From the NCBI GenBank assembly GCA_945952225.1, contig CAMFHP010000052.1, positions 1-52,673 of the forward strand: DNA of 52,673 bases, read 5' to 3'. Below, in pieces: positions 16,597 through 26,700 of this stretch (positions are counted from its first letter, which is position 1; each line of letters starts with the position of its first letter). The stretch comes from an uncultured Myxococcaceae bacterium (GTDB taxonomy: Bacteria; Myxococcota_A; Polyangia; Polyangiales; Ga0077539). The position numbers and the translations under genes were made by a program. The notes beneath the pieces are model-generated. The model was not told the origin of the DNA. It did no database searches and was given only the letters and a program-made list of their open reading frames with translations.

Positions 16597-18180
16597 ATGA
16601 GAGACGCGCCGATCTTTCACTTCAACGACGAGCGGGAGTCGATCGTCGAGGAGGTCGCGAGCCGCGTGGTGGGCGCCGCGCGCGACCCGCTGCTGCTGCT
16701 CAACGACGCGGCCTACAACGAGATCAAGCGCCTCGAAGCGCACCCGGGCAACGAGCGCGCGGAGTACCAGCGCTTCCGTGAGCTCGCGCGCACCGTGGGA
16801 CGCATGAGCGACGCCGATCGTGTGGCGCGCCTCGACGAGCTCTCGCGACGGTACGCGCGCGACGTGGCCGGCAACTTCGACCCGCGGGTGTTCTCGCTGT
16901 CGACGAAGGTGCTGCCGCGCGCGCTCACGATGCTCCTCGCGCCCAAGGATTTCTCCCTGGCCGAAGAGGGCTCGCGGCTGCTCCAGAAGCACCTCATCAC
17001 GCAGGGCCCGATGGACACGCTCCGCGCCCTCGCGAAGAGGGGCACGCTGGTGTTCGTGCCCACGCACAGTTCGAACCTCGACTCGGTGGTGTTCGGCTTC
17101 GCGCTCGAACGCGAGGGCCTCCCGCCGGTGAGCTACGGCGCGGGCAAGAACCTCTTCACCAACCCGATGCTCTCGTACTTCATGCAGAACCTCGGGGCCT
17201 ACAAGGTCGACCGGCGCATCCGCCACGAGCTCTACAAAGAGGTGCTGAAGACCTACTCCGCGGTGCTCATCGAGCGGGGCTACCACTCGCTGTTCTTTCC
17301 CGGTGGCACGCGCTGTCGATCGAACGTGGTCGAGGAGCGGCTCAAGCTCGGACTCATGGGCACCGGGGTCGAGGCCTTCACGCGCTCGCTGCGCCGCAAG
17401 CGTCCGCAGCGGGTGTTCTTCGTGCCCGCGACGATCAACTACCTGCTCACCCTCGAAGCCTCGACCCTCATCGAGGACTACCTCGCCGAGACCGGGCGCA
17501 ACCGCTACATCATCGAAGACGACGAGAGCACGCAGATCGACCGCATCGTCACGCTGCTCCGCAAGCTCTCGCGCACCTCGGGCTCCATCGTGATCCGCTT
17601 CGGCCAGCCGATGGATCCGTTCACCAACCGCGTCACCGCCGACGGCCGCTCCCTCGACGCGCGCGGACGCACCGTCGACCCCGCGAGCTACGTGATGCGC
17701 GACGGCGAGTACGTGCTCGACGACGCGCGCGACGCCCAGTACACGCGCGAGCTCGGCGAGGCCATCTGCCGGTCGTATGCGAGAGAGACCGTGGCGCTGC
17801 CCACTTCGCTCGTGGCCGCGGCGACCTTCGCGAAGCTGCGCGACATGTATCCCGGCGCCGACCTCTTCTCGCTGCTGCGCCACCGCGACGAGGTGTTCGT
17901 TCCCGCCGACGAGCTCTCACGCCGCGTGGCCGACGTGACCGCGAAGGCCCGCGCGCTCGAAGACACCGACCGCCTCGTGCTCGCCCCCGGCGTGCGCCAC
18001 GCGCGCCCCGAGGAGCTCATCGACGAGAGCGTGCGCGCCTGGTCGGGCTACCACACGCGCCCGGTGCTCACGCGCACCGACGGAGGCTTCATGATCGGCG
18101 AGACCAACCTGGTGCTCTACTACCAGAACCGCCTCGCGGTGAGCGGCATCGGCTTTCACCCCGCGCGAAAGGGACACTGA
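16597..18180 (+). CDS. Glycerol-3-phosphate/1-acylglycerol-phosphate acyltransferase
   Basis: 527 residues of the PlsB-like acyltransferase superfamily. Catalytic block I is PTHSSNLDS, with the H-X4-D dyad H157/D162. Block II lies in GAGKNLFTNP ... GAYKVDRR (181-207), block III is FPGGTRCRS (234-242), and block IV is VPATINYL. In block III the usual acidic FPEG is FPGG. The long helical N-terminus (about 140 residues) and C-terminal extension are closer to PlsB than to small PlsC enzymes. It should acylate glycerol phosphate or lysophosphatidate at the inner membrane. The stop lies 3 bases before the gpsA-like gene, so the two are one transcription unit. Confidence 0.85.
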   Translation: MRDAPIFHFNDERESIVEEVASRVVGAARDPLLLLNDAAYNEIKRLEAHPGNERAEYQRFRELARTVGRMSDADRVARLDELSRRYARDVAGNFDPRVFSLSTKVLPRALTMLLAPKDFSLAEEGSRLLQKHLITQGPMDTLRALAKRGTLVFVPTHSSNLDSVVFGFALEREGLPPVSYGAGKNLFTNPMLSYFMQNLGAYKVDRRIRHELYKEVLKTYSAVLIERGYHSLFFPGGTRCRSNVVEERLKLGLMGTGVEAFTRSLRRKRPQRVFFVPATINYLLTLEASTLIEDYLAETGRNRYIIEDDESTQIDRIVTLLRKLSRTSGSIVIRFGQPMDPFTNRVTADGRSLDARGRTVDPASYVMRDGEYVLDDARDAQYTRELGEAICRSYARETVALPTSLVAAATFAKLRDMYPGADLFSLLRHRDEVFVPADELSRRVADVTAKARALEDTDRLVLAPGVRHARPEELIDESVRAWSGYHTRPVLTRTDGGFMIGETNLVLYYQNRLAVSGIGFHPARKGH

Positions 18181-18183
18181 GCC

Positions 18184-19116
18184 ATGCGCAACACGATCGG
18201 CGTGGTCGGCGGCGGACGCTGGGGTGTGGCCCTCGCCCACGCAGCCCATCGCGCGGGCCGCGAGGTGGTGCTCTGGTCGCGACGCAGCGAGAAGGCCGTG
18301 GCCCTCGACGGCATCGAGCAGGTCGACGGATTCCGCACGCTGGCCGCGCGCGCGACGCTGGTGCTGGTGGCCGTTCCCTCCGAGGTGGTGCGCGACGTGG
18401 CGCGGCAGCTCGGAGACGCCATCGACGGCTCGCACTACGTGGTGCACGGCATCCGCGGTCTGTCGGGCGAAGGGCTCACGCCCATCTCCGAGGTGATCCG
18501 CGAAGAGACCCCGTGCCGTCGCGTGGGCGCCCTCGGAGGGCCCGGCGTGGCCGACGACCTCATCGCGGGCAGGCCCGGCGTGCTCGCGGTCGCCTCGCGC
18601 TTTCCCGAGGTGACCCACGCGGTGCGCGACGCGCTCGAGAGCCCCTCGCTGCGCGTCTCGATCACCCCCGACCTCACGGGCGTCGAGTGGGCCAGCGCGC
18701 TCATCGGGTGCCTCCTCGTGGCCGCGGGCTTCGGACGCTCCATCGGCGTGAGCCCCGGCGTGCTCGCGGGCCTGCTCACCCGCGGCGTGCACGAGGCCTC
18801 GCGCATCGGCGCGGCGGCGGGCGCAGAGGCTTCGACCTTCTTCTCCGTGGCGGGCATCGCCGACGTGATGGCCGCGCTCGCGGGCGACGAACGGCCCGAG
18901 GTGCGCCTCGGCGCGGCGCTCGGCGACGGACTCTTCGGCGAGGCCGCGCGCGCCCGCGTCGGACAGCGCGTCGAGGCCCCCACGCTCGTGCCCCGCGTCG
19001 TCGCGTTCGCGAAGGAGCGACGCATCGACGTGCCGGTGTTCCGCACGCTCGCCGCGGCGATGGCGGGCACCATGAACCGCGACGAAATTCTCGCGACGCT
19101 CATGTCGCGAGGCTGA
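18184..19116 (+). CDS. Glycerol-3-phosphate dehydrogenase-like protein (GpsA family, catalytic lysines missing)
   Basis: 310 residues with a clear NAD(P) Rossmann start (IGVVGGGRWGVALA, Gly9-Gly14) and the GpsA layout: VLVAVPSEVVR, GALGGPGVADDL, GVEWASALIGC and the helical C-terminal domain with AGIADVMA. GpsA makes sn-glycerol-3-phosphate from dihydroxyacetone phosphate for phospholipids. By my alignment, the two lysines used in catalysis are replaced: the TKG lysine by Arg91 (GIRGLS) and the ALKN lysine by Ile174 (ALIG). It may therefore be a diverged enzyme with another substrate, or inactive. Coupling to the acyltransferase upstream still suggests a lipid role. Confidence 0.82.
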   Translation: MRNTIGVVGGGRWGVALAHAAHRAGREVVLWSRRSEKAVALDGIEQVDGFRTLAARATLVLVAVPSEVVRDVARQLGDAIDGSHYVVHGIRGLSGEGLTPISEVIREETPCRRVGALGGPGVADDLIAGRPGVLAVASRFPEVTHAVRDALESPSLRVSITPDLTGVEWASALIGCLLVAAGFGRSIGVSPGVLAGLLTRGVHEASRIGAAAGAEASTFFSVAGIADVMAALAGDERPEVRLGAALGDGLFGEAARARVGQRVEAPTLVPRVVAFAKERRIDVPVFRTLAAAMAGTMNRDEILATLMSRG

Positions 19117-19140
19117 TCCCCGGAGCATCCGAAGCGCACC

Positions 19141-19821
19141 ATGGCAGACCTCATCACCTTCTCCGATGCGAACGGCGCCGAGACCCGCGGCGCGCTCGCG
19201 CTCCCTCCCGGCGACGGCCCCGCGCCCGCCCTCGTGCTCGTGCAGGAATGGTGGGGCGTCAACGGCCACATTCGCGCGATGGCCGACCGCTTCGCCGCGC
19301 AGGGCTTCGTGGTGCTCGCGCCCGACCTCTACAACGGTGTCATCGCCACCGACGCGGCGCGCGCGAGCGAGCTCATGAACGCGCTCCAGTGGCCCGCGGC
19401 GCTCGGGCAGATCGGGGGCGCGTTGCAGTTCCTGAAGACGCACCCGCGCTCGAACGGACACGTGGGCATCACGGGCTTCTGCATGGGCGGCGCGGCCACG
19501 CTGCTCGCGGCGAACAACATCCCGGGATTCGAAGCGGCGACGGCGTTCTACGGCCTCCCGCCCGCGGCCTTCGTCGACTGGACGAAGCCCAACCTCCCGC
19601 CGCTCCAGGCGCACTTCTCGGCCACCGATCCGTGGGCGAAGCCCGACCTCGCCGCCGCCGCGCGCGACACGGTCAACGCCCACGGCGGACGCTTCGAACT
19701 CCACGTCTACGACGCCGAGCACGCCTTCGTGAACGACACGCGCCCCGAGGTGCACCACCCCGAGCACGCGAAGACCGCGCTCGAACGCACCTGGTCGTTC
19801 CTGCACGCGCACCTCGGCTGA
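19141..19821 (+). CDS. Dienelactone hydrolase family protein
   Basis: 226-residue alpha/beta hydrolase of the dienelactone hydrolase family. The triad is complete: Cys114 in GFCMGG, Asp163 in ATDPW and His194 in DAEHAF. Glu36 in QEWWG is the residue that holds the cysteine in its resting state in this family. Cytoplasmic, no signal peptide. Known members open dienelactones in chloroaromatic breakdown or act as general carboxylesterases; no pathway genes are adjacent, so the substrate is open. Located 24 bases after the gpsA-like gene, same strand. Confidence 0.92.
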   Translation: MADLITFSDANGAETRGALALPPGDGPAPALVLVQEWWGVNGHIRAMADRFAAQGFVVLAPDLYNGVIATDAARASELMNALQWPAALGQIGGALQFLKTHPRSNGHVGITGFCMGGAATLLAANNIPGFEAATAFYGLPPAAFVDWTKPNLPPLQAHFSATDPWAKPDLAAAARDTVNAHGGRFELHVYDAEHAFVNDTRPEVHHPEHAKTALERTWSFLHAHLG

Positions 19822-19899
19822 CGCGCGTCGCGCGCTCGTCCCCTCTCCGCACACGCTTTCCCCTGCCCACGCCGCGCGGCGCTTTCGTAGCGTGGTCCC

Positions 19900-20709
19900 A
19901 TGAACCCGTTACGCCGCAAGCTCGCCATCGCCGCGTGGGACGCGCCGCGCGAACCCAACATCTACGGCCGCATGGTGCTCGACGCCGAGCCCGCCCTCGC
20001 CTACGTCGAACACCTTCGCAAGACGACGGGCGAGAAGGTCACGCTCACCACCGTGGTGGGCAAGGCCGTGGCCCTCGCGCTGCGCGACACGCCGAGCCTC
20101 AACGGCTACCTGCGCTTCGGAACGTACGTGCCCCACGACCGCGTCGACGTGGCCTTTCTCGTGGCCTTCGAAGACGGGCGCAACCTCGCGAAGGCCAAGA
20201 TCGAGCACCTCGATCGCAAGTCGGTGATCGAGGCCACCGTCGAACTCCGCGAGCTCGCTTCGAAGCTCGCGAAGGGCAGCGACGAGCGCTTCAACAAGAG
20301 CATGGGCCCCGTGCGGTTGCTCCCCACGTGGGTGCTCAAGGTGGTGCTGAAGCTCACGGGCTTTCTCACCACGGCGCTCGGGCTCTCGGTGCCCGCGCTG
20401 GGGCTCGAAGCGTTTCCCTTCGGGTCGTGTGTGATCACGAACGTGGGGGTCTTCGGGCTCGACGAGGGCTTCGTGCCGCCGACGCCCTTCGCGGGCGTGC
20501 CGCTCTACGTGCTCATCGGCGCGGTGAAGGAAGCGCCCATGGCCGTCGATGGCGCGGTGGTGGTGCGTCGGCAGCTCACGCTCACGGCGACCATCGACCA
20601 TCGGTTCATGGACGGCGCGCAGGGCGCGACGCTCGCGAAGACCGTGCGACGGGTGATGGCCAATCCGTGGGAGCTCGAAGGGCGCGAGGGTCCGCCCGAC
20701 GGCGCGTGA
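19900..20709 (+). CDS. Stand-alone 2-oxoacid dehydrogenase acyltransferase (E2) catalytic domain
   Basis: 269 residues matching only the catalytic domain of E2 components: LTTVVGKAVALALRDTP near 50-65, NVGVFGLDEGF at 181-191, and the active-site DHRFMDG (His234, Asp238). It lacks the lipoyl domain and the subunit-binding domain that normal E2 chains carry, so it cannot by itself work as part of a dehydrogenase complex. Free-standing proteins like this may be CoA-dependent acyltransferases with other substrates, comparable to chloramphenicol acetyltransferase, which shares the fold. No E1 or E3 gene is nearby. Converges on the giant TPR gene, 25 bases away. Confidence 0.87.
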   Translation: MNPLRRKLAIAAWDAPREPNIYGRMVLDAEPALAYVEHLRKTTGEKVTLTTVVGKAVALALRDTPSLNGYLRFGTYVPHDRVDVAFLVAFEDGRNLAKAKIEHLDRKSVIEATVELRELASKLAKGSDERFNKSMGPVRLLPTWVLKVVLKLTGFLTTALGLSVPALGLEAFPFGSCVITNVGVFGLDEGFVPPTPFAGVPLYVLIGAVKEAPMAVDGAVVVRRQLTLTATIDHRFMDGAQGATLAKTVRRVMANPWELEGREGPPDGA

Positions 20710-20734
20710 GGCCGCCGGGCGGTGCGCGGAGGGA

Positions 20735-23700
20735 TCAGTACGCCGCGGCGGACTGGAAGTTGATGCCGAGGGCCTCGCGGAGCGTGAAGTAGTTCTCGGA
20801 GATCGAGAACAGCACCACGTCCTTGAGCTTCTCGCCGGGGGCCACGTCGCCGGGGAGGCCGGGCTCCATCGCGAGCATCTTCTTGGTCACTTCGAGGTCG
20901 CCCGCGAGGAGGAAGCCCGCGCGCGCCGAGGTGAGCTCCACGGCCTGGTACCAGCGCTTGACGTTCGAAGAGCCTCCCTGTTCGAGGAAGAACTTCACCA
21001 CCTTGCGCAGGCCCTCGGCCGCGATGGGATCCTGCTGAACGAGCGGCGCGAGCTTCTGCACCGTCGCCTCGGCCTCCGGGGGAACGCCCTGGTCGGGCTT
21101 CACCAGCTTGATGGCCGCGAGCATGATCGACGTGAGCTCCTGCGTGGTGGGGAACAGCACGCGGACGTAGTGCTCGTTGCGGTAGTACGCCATGTGCTTC
21201 GCCGCGACGAAGGCGAGCTCCTGGAGCGAGAGCCCCGAGAGAAGCCCGCTGCCCGCGAACGACGCGATGGGCTCGCTCGGCACGTAGCCCAGGCCGCCGG
21301 GCTGGTTCGTGCGAACGAAGATGAAGGGCATCGGGAGGCTCAGCGCCGAGCCCGCGTTCGCGAGCGCCTTCACGAGCGAGACGCTCGACGTCTGCGGGTC
21401 CTGCTGCTCCTTCTGCGTGAAGCCGAACTGGGCGAGCGGGCTCGCCTTGGCCTTGCGCAGCGGGCCCAGGATCGACGCGAAGATCTTGCCCGTCACCGGG
21501 TCCTCATCGGGGTGGAACAGCAGCTTGACCCACTGCTCCTCGGTGAGGCGCCCCGTCGGCGCGAGGGGCCGCCGCGGCTTGTACTGCTCGTAGAAGGCGC
21601 GGGCCTCTTCCTTCGCGCCGTTCCGCAGCAGGAAGGTCGCCGTGGCCGCCACGCACCACGCCTTGTCGTACGCGCGCGACTGGTAATAGAGGTCGAAGAT
21701 CGAGTTGAGGGCCTCGGCGTTCGTGAGGTCCTTCTCGATGATCGTGCGCCAGCGGGCGACGGCCTCCACCGTGTTGCCCTCGCGTGCGTAGAGCTCGGCG
21801 AGGATCTTGTGCTCCTGGATGTCTTCGGGCTTGCGCTCCGAGGCCATCACGAAGGCCTTGATCGCCGCGTCGGGCTGCGCGAGGCGGTCGCGGTAGATGA
21901 TCCCGAGGTTGTGCAGGAGGTTGAACTCCAGGTCCTTCTCGGTCTTGCCCGCGACGCGGTGGAGCATCTTGCGGAAGTTGCGCTCCAGGTTCTTGAAGTC
22001 CCTGCGCCCCGTGAGGATCTCGTTGATCTTCGTGAAGGGCTTGAGCTCCGACGGATTGAGATCGAGCGCCTGGTTGTAGAAGGTCAGCGCCTGGTCCGCG
22101 TCCTTGAGCCGGTCGTTGTAGATCGACGCGATGGTGTACGCGAACTTCGACTTGATCTCCGGCCGCGACTCGAGATCCGAGATGGTGCCGATGACCTCGA
22201 CGAGCTTCGTCCACTGCCCCGTCTCCTGGTAGAGCGCGAGGAGCTTGTTGAGCAGCGGGCGATCCTTGGGGTGGATCTCCAGCGCGGCCGCGTAGCTCTG
22301 GATGGCCTTCTGCGGGTTCTTCGCCTTGTCCTGCCAGAGCTCGGCGATCTCGACGATCATCGGGTAGCGCTTCTCGTCGTCGAACTCCTGCTCGAGCAGC
22401 ATGTTCTTGTAGGCGATGACCTGATCCCACTCGCCCGCGCCCGTGTACGTCTCGATCATCGCCTCGATGGCCGGACGGAAGCCCGGCATCTCTTCGAGGG
22501 CCTTCTCGAGGAAGTTCGCGGCGCGACGGCGGTCACCCTGCTCGCGCTTCACCACACCGAGTCGGTAGTAGAGATCCGCGCGGGCCTCGGCCTCGAGCTC
22601 GTCTTTGTGGTGCACCAGCAGGAGCTGGTAGTTCTTGAAGGCGTTCTCCCAGTCGGCCTTCACGAAGTACGCGCCCGCGAGCAGACGGATCGCGTCGACG
22701 TTCGAGCGGTCGAGGGTCTGCGCCGCGGTGAAGGCCTTGATGGCGCGGTCGACCTTGCCGAGCGCCTGCGACACGCGGCCCATCGTGAGCTGGATCTGGA
22801 GCTGCTCGACGGGATCGCGGCGGTTGGCACGACGCGCGAGCATCTCGGCGAGGGGCTCGGCCTCGGCCCAGCGCTCGTGGGTGACGTAGTGCATCGCGAG
22901 CGGCCACGCGGCCTCTTCGAGGTCGGGGTCGTTGCGAATGGCCTCTTCGTACCAGGCGACGGCGCGCTCGGTGTCGTCGAGGTACTGCGCGTTCACGCGA
23001 CCGAGTTCGGCGAGGAGCCGCGCGCGGGCCGCGGGCTGCTCGGTCACCTGCTGCTCGCGTTCGAGGTAGCGGGCGACGTCGTACCAGTCCTCGCGGCGCG
23101 TCGCGATGAGGCGCAGGGCTTCGAGCGAGCGCGCGTGCCCGCCGTCGGCGTCGAGGGCCGCGCGGTACATCTCCACGGCGCGGAACTCGTCCTGCAGCTT
23201 CGTCTCGACGATCTTCGCGATGCGGTAGCGCAGCTCGACCTGGCGCGGGCGATCGTGACCGAGCAGATCGGAGAGCTGCTCCATGGTCACCACGGCCGAA
23301 TCCCAGTCGTTCTTCGACTCGTAGACGCGGGCGAGCGCTTCGAGCGAAGGCAGATGCTGGGGGTCGATCTCCAGCACGTTGCGGAGCGCGTCCTCGGCGT
23401 GGTCGGCGTCGCGGAGTTCTTCGCCGTACACGCGTCCCATCTGCTCGAAGAGGGCCACGCGGTCGCGGCGCTCGGGCGTCGCGGCGAGGTGGCGCTCCAG
23501 CGTGTGGATGAGCTCGTTCCACCGCGCGGTGTTGCGGTAGAGGCGCTCCAGCGAGCGGAGGGCGTTCTGGTCCGACGGGTCGATTTCGAGCACCGCTTCG
23601 AAGCGCTCGATGGCGAGGTCGGGCTTGACGAACTGCTCTTCGAGCATCGCGCCGATGCGCGACAGGAGCTTGATGCGCTCGCGCTCCGTGGGTGCGAACT

Positions 23701-26700
23701 CGAGCTGCGCTTCGAGGACCTGGAGCAGCGCCTGCGGCTGGTCGAGGCGGGTGTAGAGCCGCTCGAGTCCGCGGAGCGCGTCGAGGTTGCCCGGATCGGC
23801 GTCGAGCACCGCGCGGTACTCGGCGATGGCGCCGTCGCTGTCATTCACGCGCTCTTCGAGCGTGCGTCCCGCTTCGAGGCGGAGCGCAATGGCGGCGGTG
23901 ACGTCTTCGGCGCTCTCGATGCGGCGACGCTGCACGTCGACGAGGGCGCGCCAGTCGCCGCGGGCCTCGTACACGCGGGCGAGCGCCGTGAGGGCGTCGC
24001 GGTCGCGGGGGTCGAGGTTGAGCGCGGCGTTGTAGTGATCCACCGCCTGGTCGGCCTGACCGAGGTGCTTCTCGAGCACCTCGCCGAGCTCGATGTGGAA
24101 GCGGCGACGATCCTCGTCGGTGCGCGACGCATCGACGCAGCGCTGAAGGATCTTCGGCATGTTCTGCCACTGACCGAGGCGACGGTAGAGCGTCGCGAGG
24201 TCGTGGAGCGCCTGGAGGTTCCCCGGCTCCGTCGCGAGGATCTGCTGGTAGATCGGAATGGCCCACTCGGGGTGCCCGAGCTCGACGCCGTACCAGCGCG
24301 CGACGTGGAGGCCGAGCGCGGTCTTGCGCGGCCCCGTCGCCTCGGTCTGGTAGCCGTTGAGGGTCTCCTTGAGCAGGTCGTTCCACTTGCCCGTGAGGCC
24401 CGCGAGACGCTCCAGCACGACCACGGTCTCGCGGTCGGTGACGTCTTCGTCGAAGGCGATCTGCGCGGCCGCGAAGGCCTGCTCACGGTCGCCGAGCTTC
24501 TCGTCGTAGAGACCCGCCGCGGCGCGCATGAAGGGCACCGCGAGCTTGACCTCGCCCTTCTCCGAGAGCGTGTCGTGGCGCGAGATGTACAGCGTCGCGA
24601 GGTCGTCCCAGCGCTCGAACTGCTGGTGCAGTGCTTCGAGCGCGCGGAACGCATGGTCGTGGAGCGGATCGATCTCGAGGATCTTCTCGTACGCCTGACG
24701 CGCGCCGTCGGGCTCGCCGATCTGCTCCTCCCACACGCCCGCCATCTGGAGGTAGATCGGCACGCGGGCCTCGCCCTCGTCCTGGGCGTCGGCCTTCTTC
24801 TGCAGCACGGTGACGACGTCGCGCCACTCGCCCTGCGCCGTGTGGATGGTCAGCAGCGCCTCGATCGCCTGCGCGTCGCGCGGGTCGAGTTCGAGCACGT
24901 GGTTCCACGCGTCGACGGCCTCGTAGCCCTGCTGGAGCGTCGTCCAGAAGATGCCACCGAGCTCGGTGTACGCGGCCTTGATCTCCTCGTCGGGCAGCGT
25001 CGCAGCGCCGAGCGAGATGAGCGTCTGGAGCACCTCGACGAGGGGCTCCCACGCCTGCTGCGCGCGGTAGATGTCCGCGAGCGCGCGGAGGGCGTCGAAC
25101 GAGCTCGGGTCGATGTCGAGCGCGCGGCGGTAGCCCTCGATGGCGCGCTCCACGTCGCGGAGCTGGTGCAGGTGCACCGCCGGGATGCGAAGCGCGATGA
25201 GCACGCGCTGCTGGTCGTCCATCTCCGCCGCGAGCTGGCGCTCGAGCACGTCGATGAGCTCACGGTGGCGGCCCGCGGCCTCGTGGAGGTTCGCGAGCGC
25301 CGCCAGGGTCTCGGTGTCCTCCCCGCGGAGGTTGAGCACGCGATCGAGCAGGGCCACCGCGTCGTCGGGGCGTCCGAGGCTCTGGTCCGCGAGGCGGGCC
25401 ATGCGCGCGTAGATCTCCGCCTGCTCCTCGTCGCCGCTCGCGATGTCGAGCTTGCGCTGGTACGTGTCGTACAGCTCCTGCCAGCGCTCGCCCGCGAGGT
25501 AGATCGCTTCGAGCGCCTCGAGGCTCTGCGCATGCCGCGGATCGAGCGTGTCGACGATCGAGCGGTAGCGCGCGACGGCCTGCTCGGTCTGCCCGAGCGA
25601 CTCCTGGAGGATCTGCGCGAGGCGGAAGGTGAACTCCACCCGCTGCTCGTCGTCGGTGGCCGCCTGCGCGCGGCGCTCGAGGATGGTCGCGAGACGCGCG
25701 GCATCTCCCGTGGCCGTGTAGAGCCGGTCGAGGGCTTCGAGCGCGTCGGGGTCGAGGGGCTCGACGTCGAGCACGAAGCTGTACGCCGCGTCGGCCGATT
25801 GGAGGTCCTGGAGTTCCTCCTCGTGCACCCGCGCGAGGCGCTTGCCGATGACGCGCTTCACGTCGTTGGTCGACGCCTCGGACTCGACGATGTCCGCGTA
25901 CACGTTGGTGAGCTCGGCCCACCCGTCGGTCACCGCGGCGAGGCGCTCGACCTCGGCGAGCGAGCGCTCGTCGAGGGGGTGCTCCTTGAGCGCGCGGGCG
26001 TACCACCCGAAGGCCGCGGCACCATCTCCGAGACGCTCCTCCACGAGCTCTGCGAGGCCGTGGTGCGCCTGGAGCCGCGCGGCCGGATCGGTCACCAGCT
26101 CCAGCGAGCGCGCCTGGATGTCCGCGAGCTTCTCCCACTGCTCGCCCATGCGGTAGATGGGCTCGAGGAGGGCCGCCGCGTCCTGACGACGAACACCTCG
26201 GTTGAACATCGCTTCGAGGGCCGCGACCGTGCCCTCGTGGTCGGCCTGCACGTCGAGGATCTCGCGGTACACCGCGAGCGCGCCGTCCACATCATCGAGG
26301 CGGTGCTCGAGCACCTGCGCGAGCCGGAAGCGCAGCGAGAGCACGTCGTCGGGCGACAGGTCGCCAAGCGAGACCTCGCGACGCAGCACCTCGGCGAGCT
26401 CGGGCCAGCGCTCCAGCGCTTCGAAGAGCCGGTCGAGGGCCGCGAGGGCCGCCACGCTCTGCGCATCGACATCGAGCGCGAGGCGGTAGCGCGCAATGGC
26501 GCCCTCGGCGTCACCGAGGTGCGACTCCTGGATCTGCGCCACGCGGAGCAGAAGCTCGAGGCGACGCTCGGGATCCTCGGTGAGACGCGCCACGGCGGCG
26601 TCGTAGGTCTGGCCCACGAGCGGCCACTGACCGAGGCCTTCGGCGAGACGCTCGAAGCTCGCGAGCGTGTGCTCGTTGAGCGGATCGGGCGCGACCGCGC

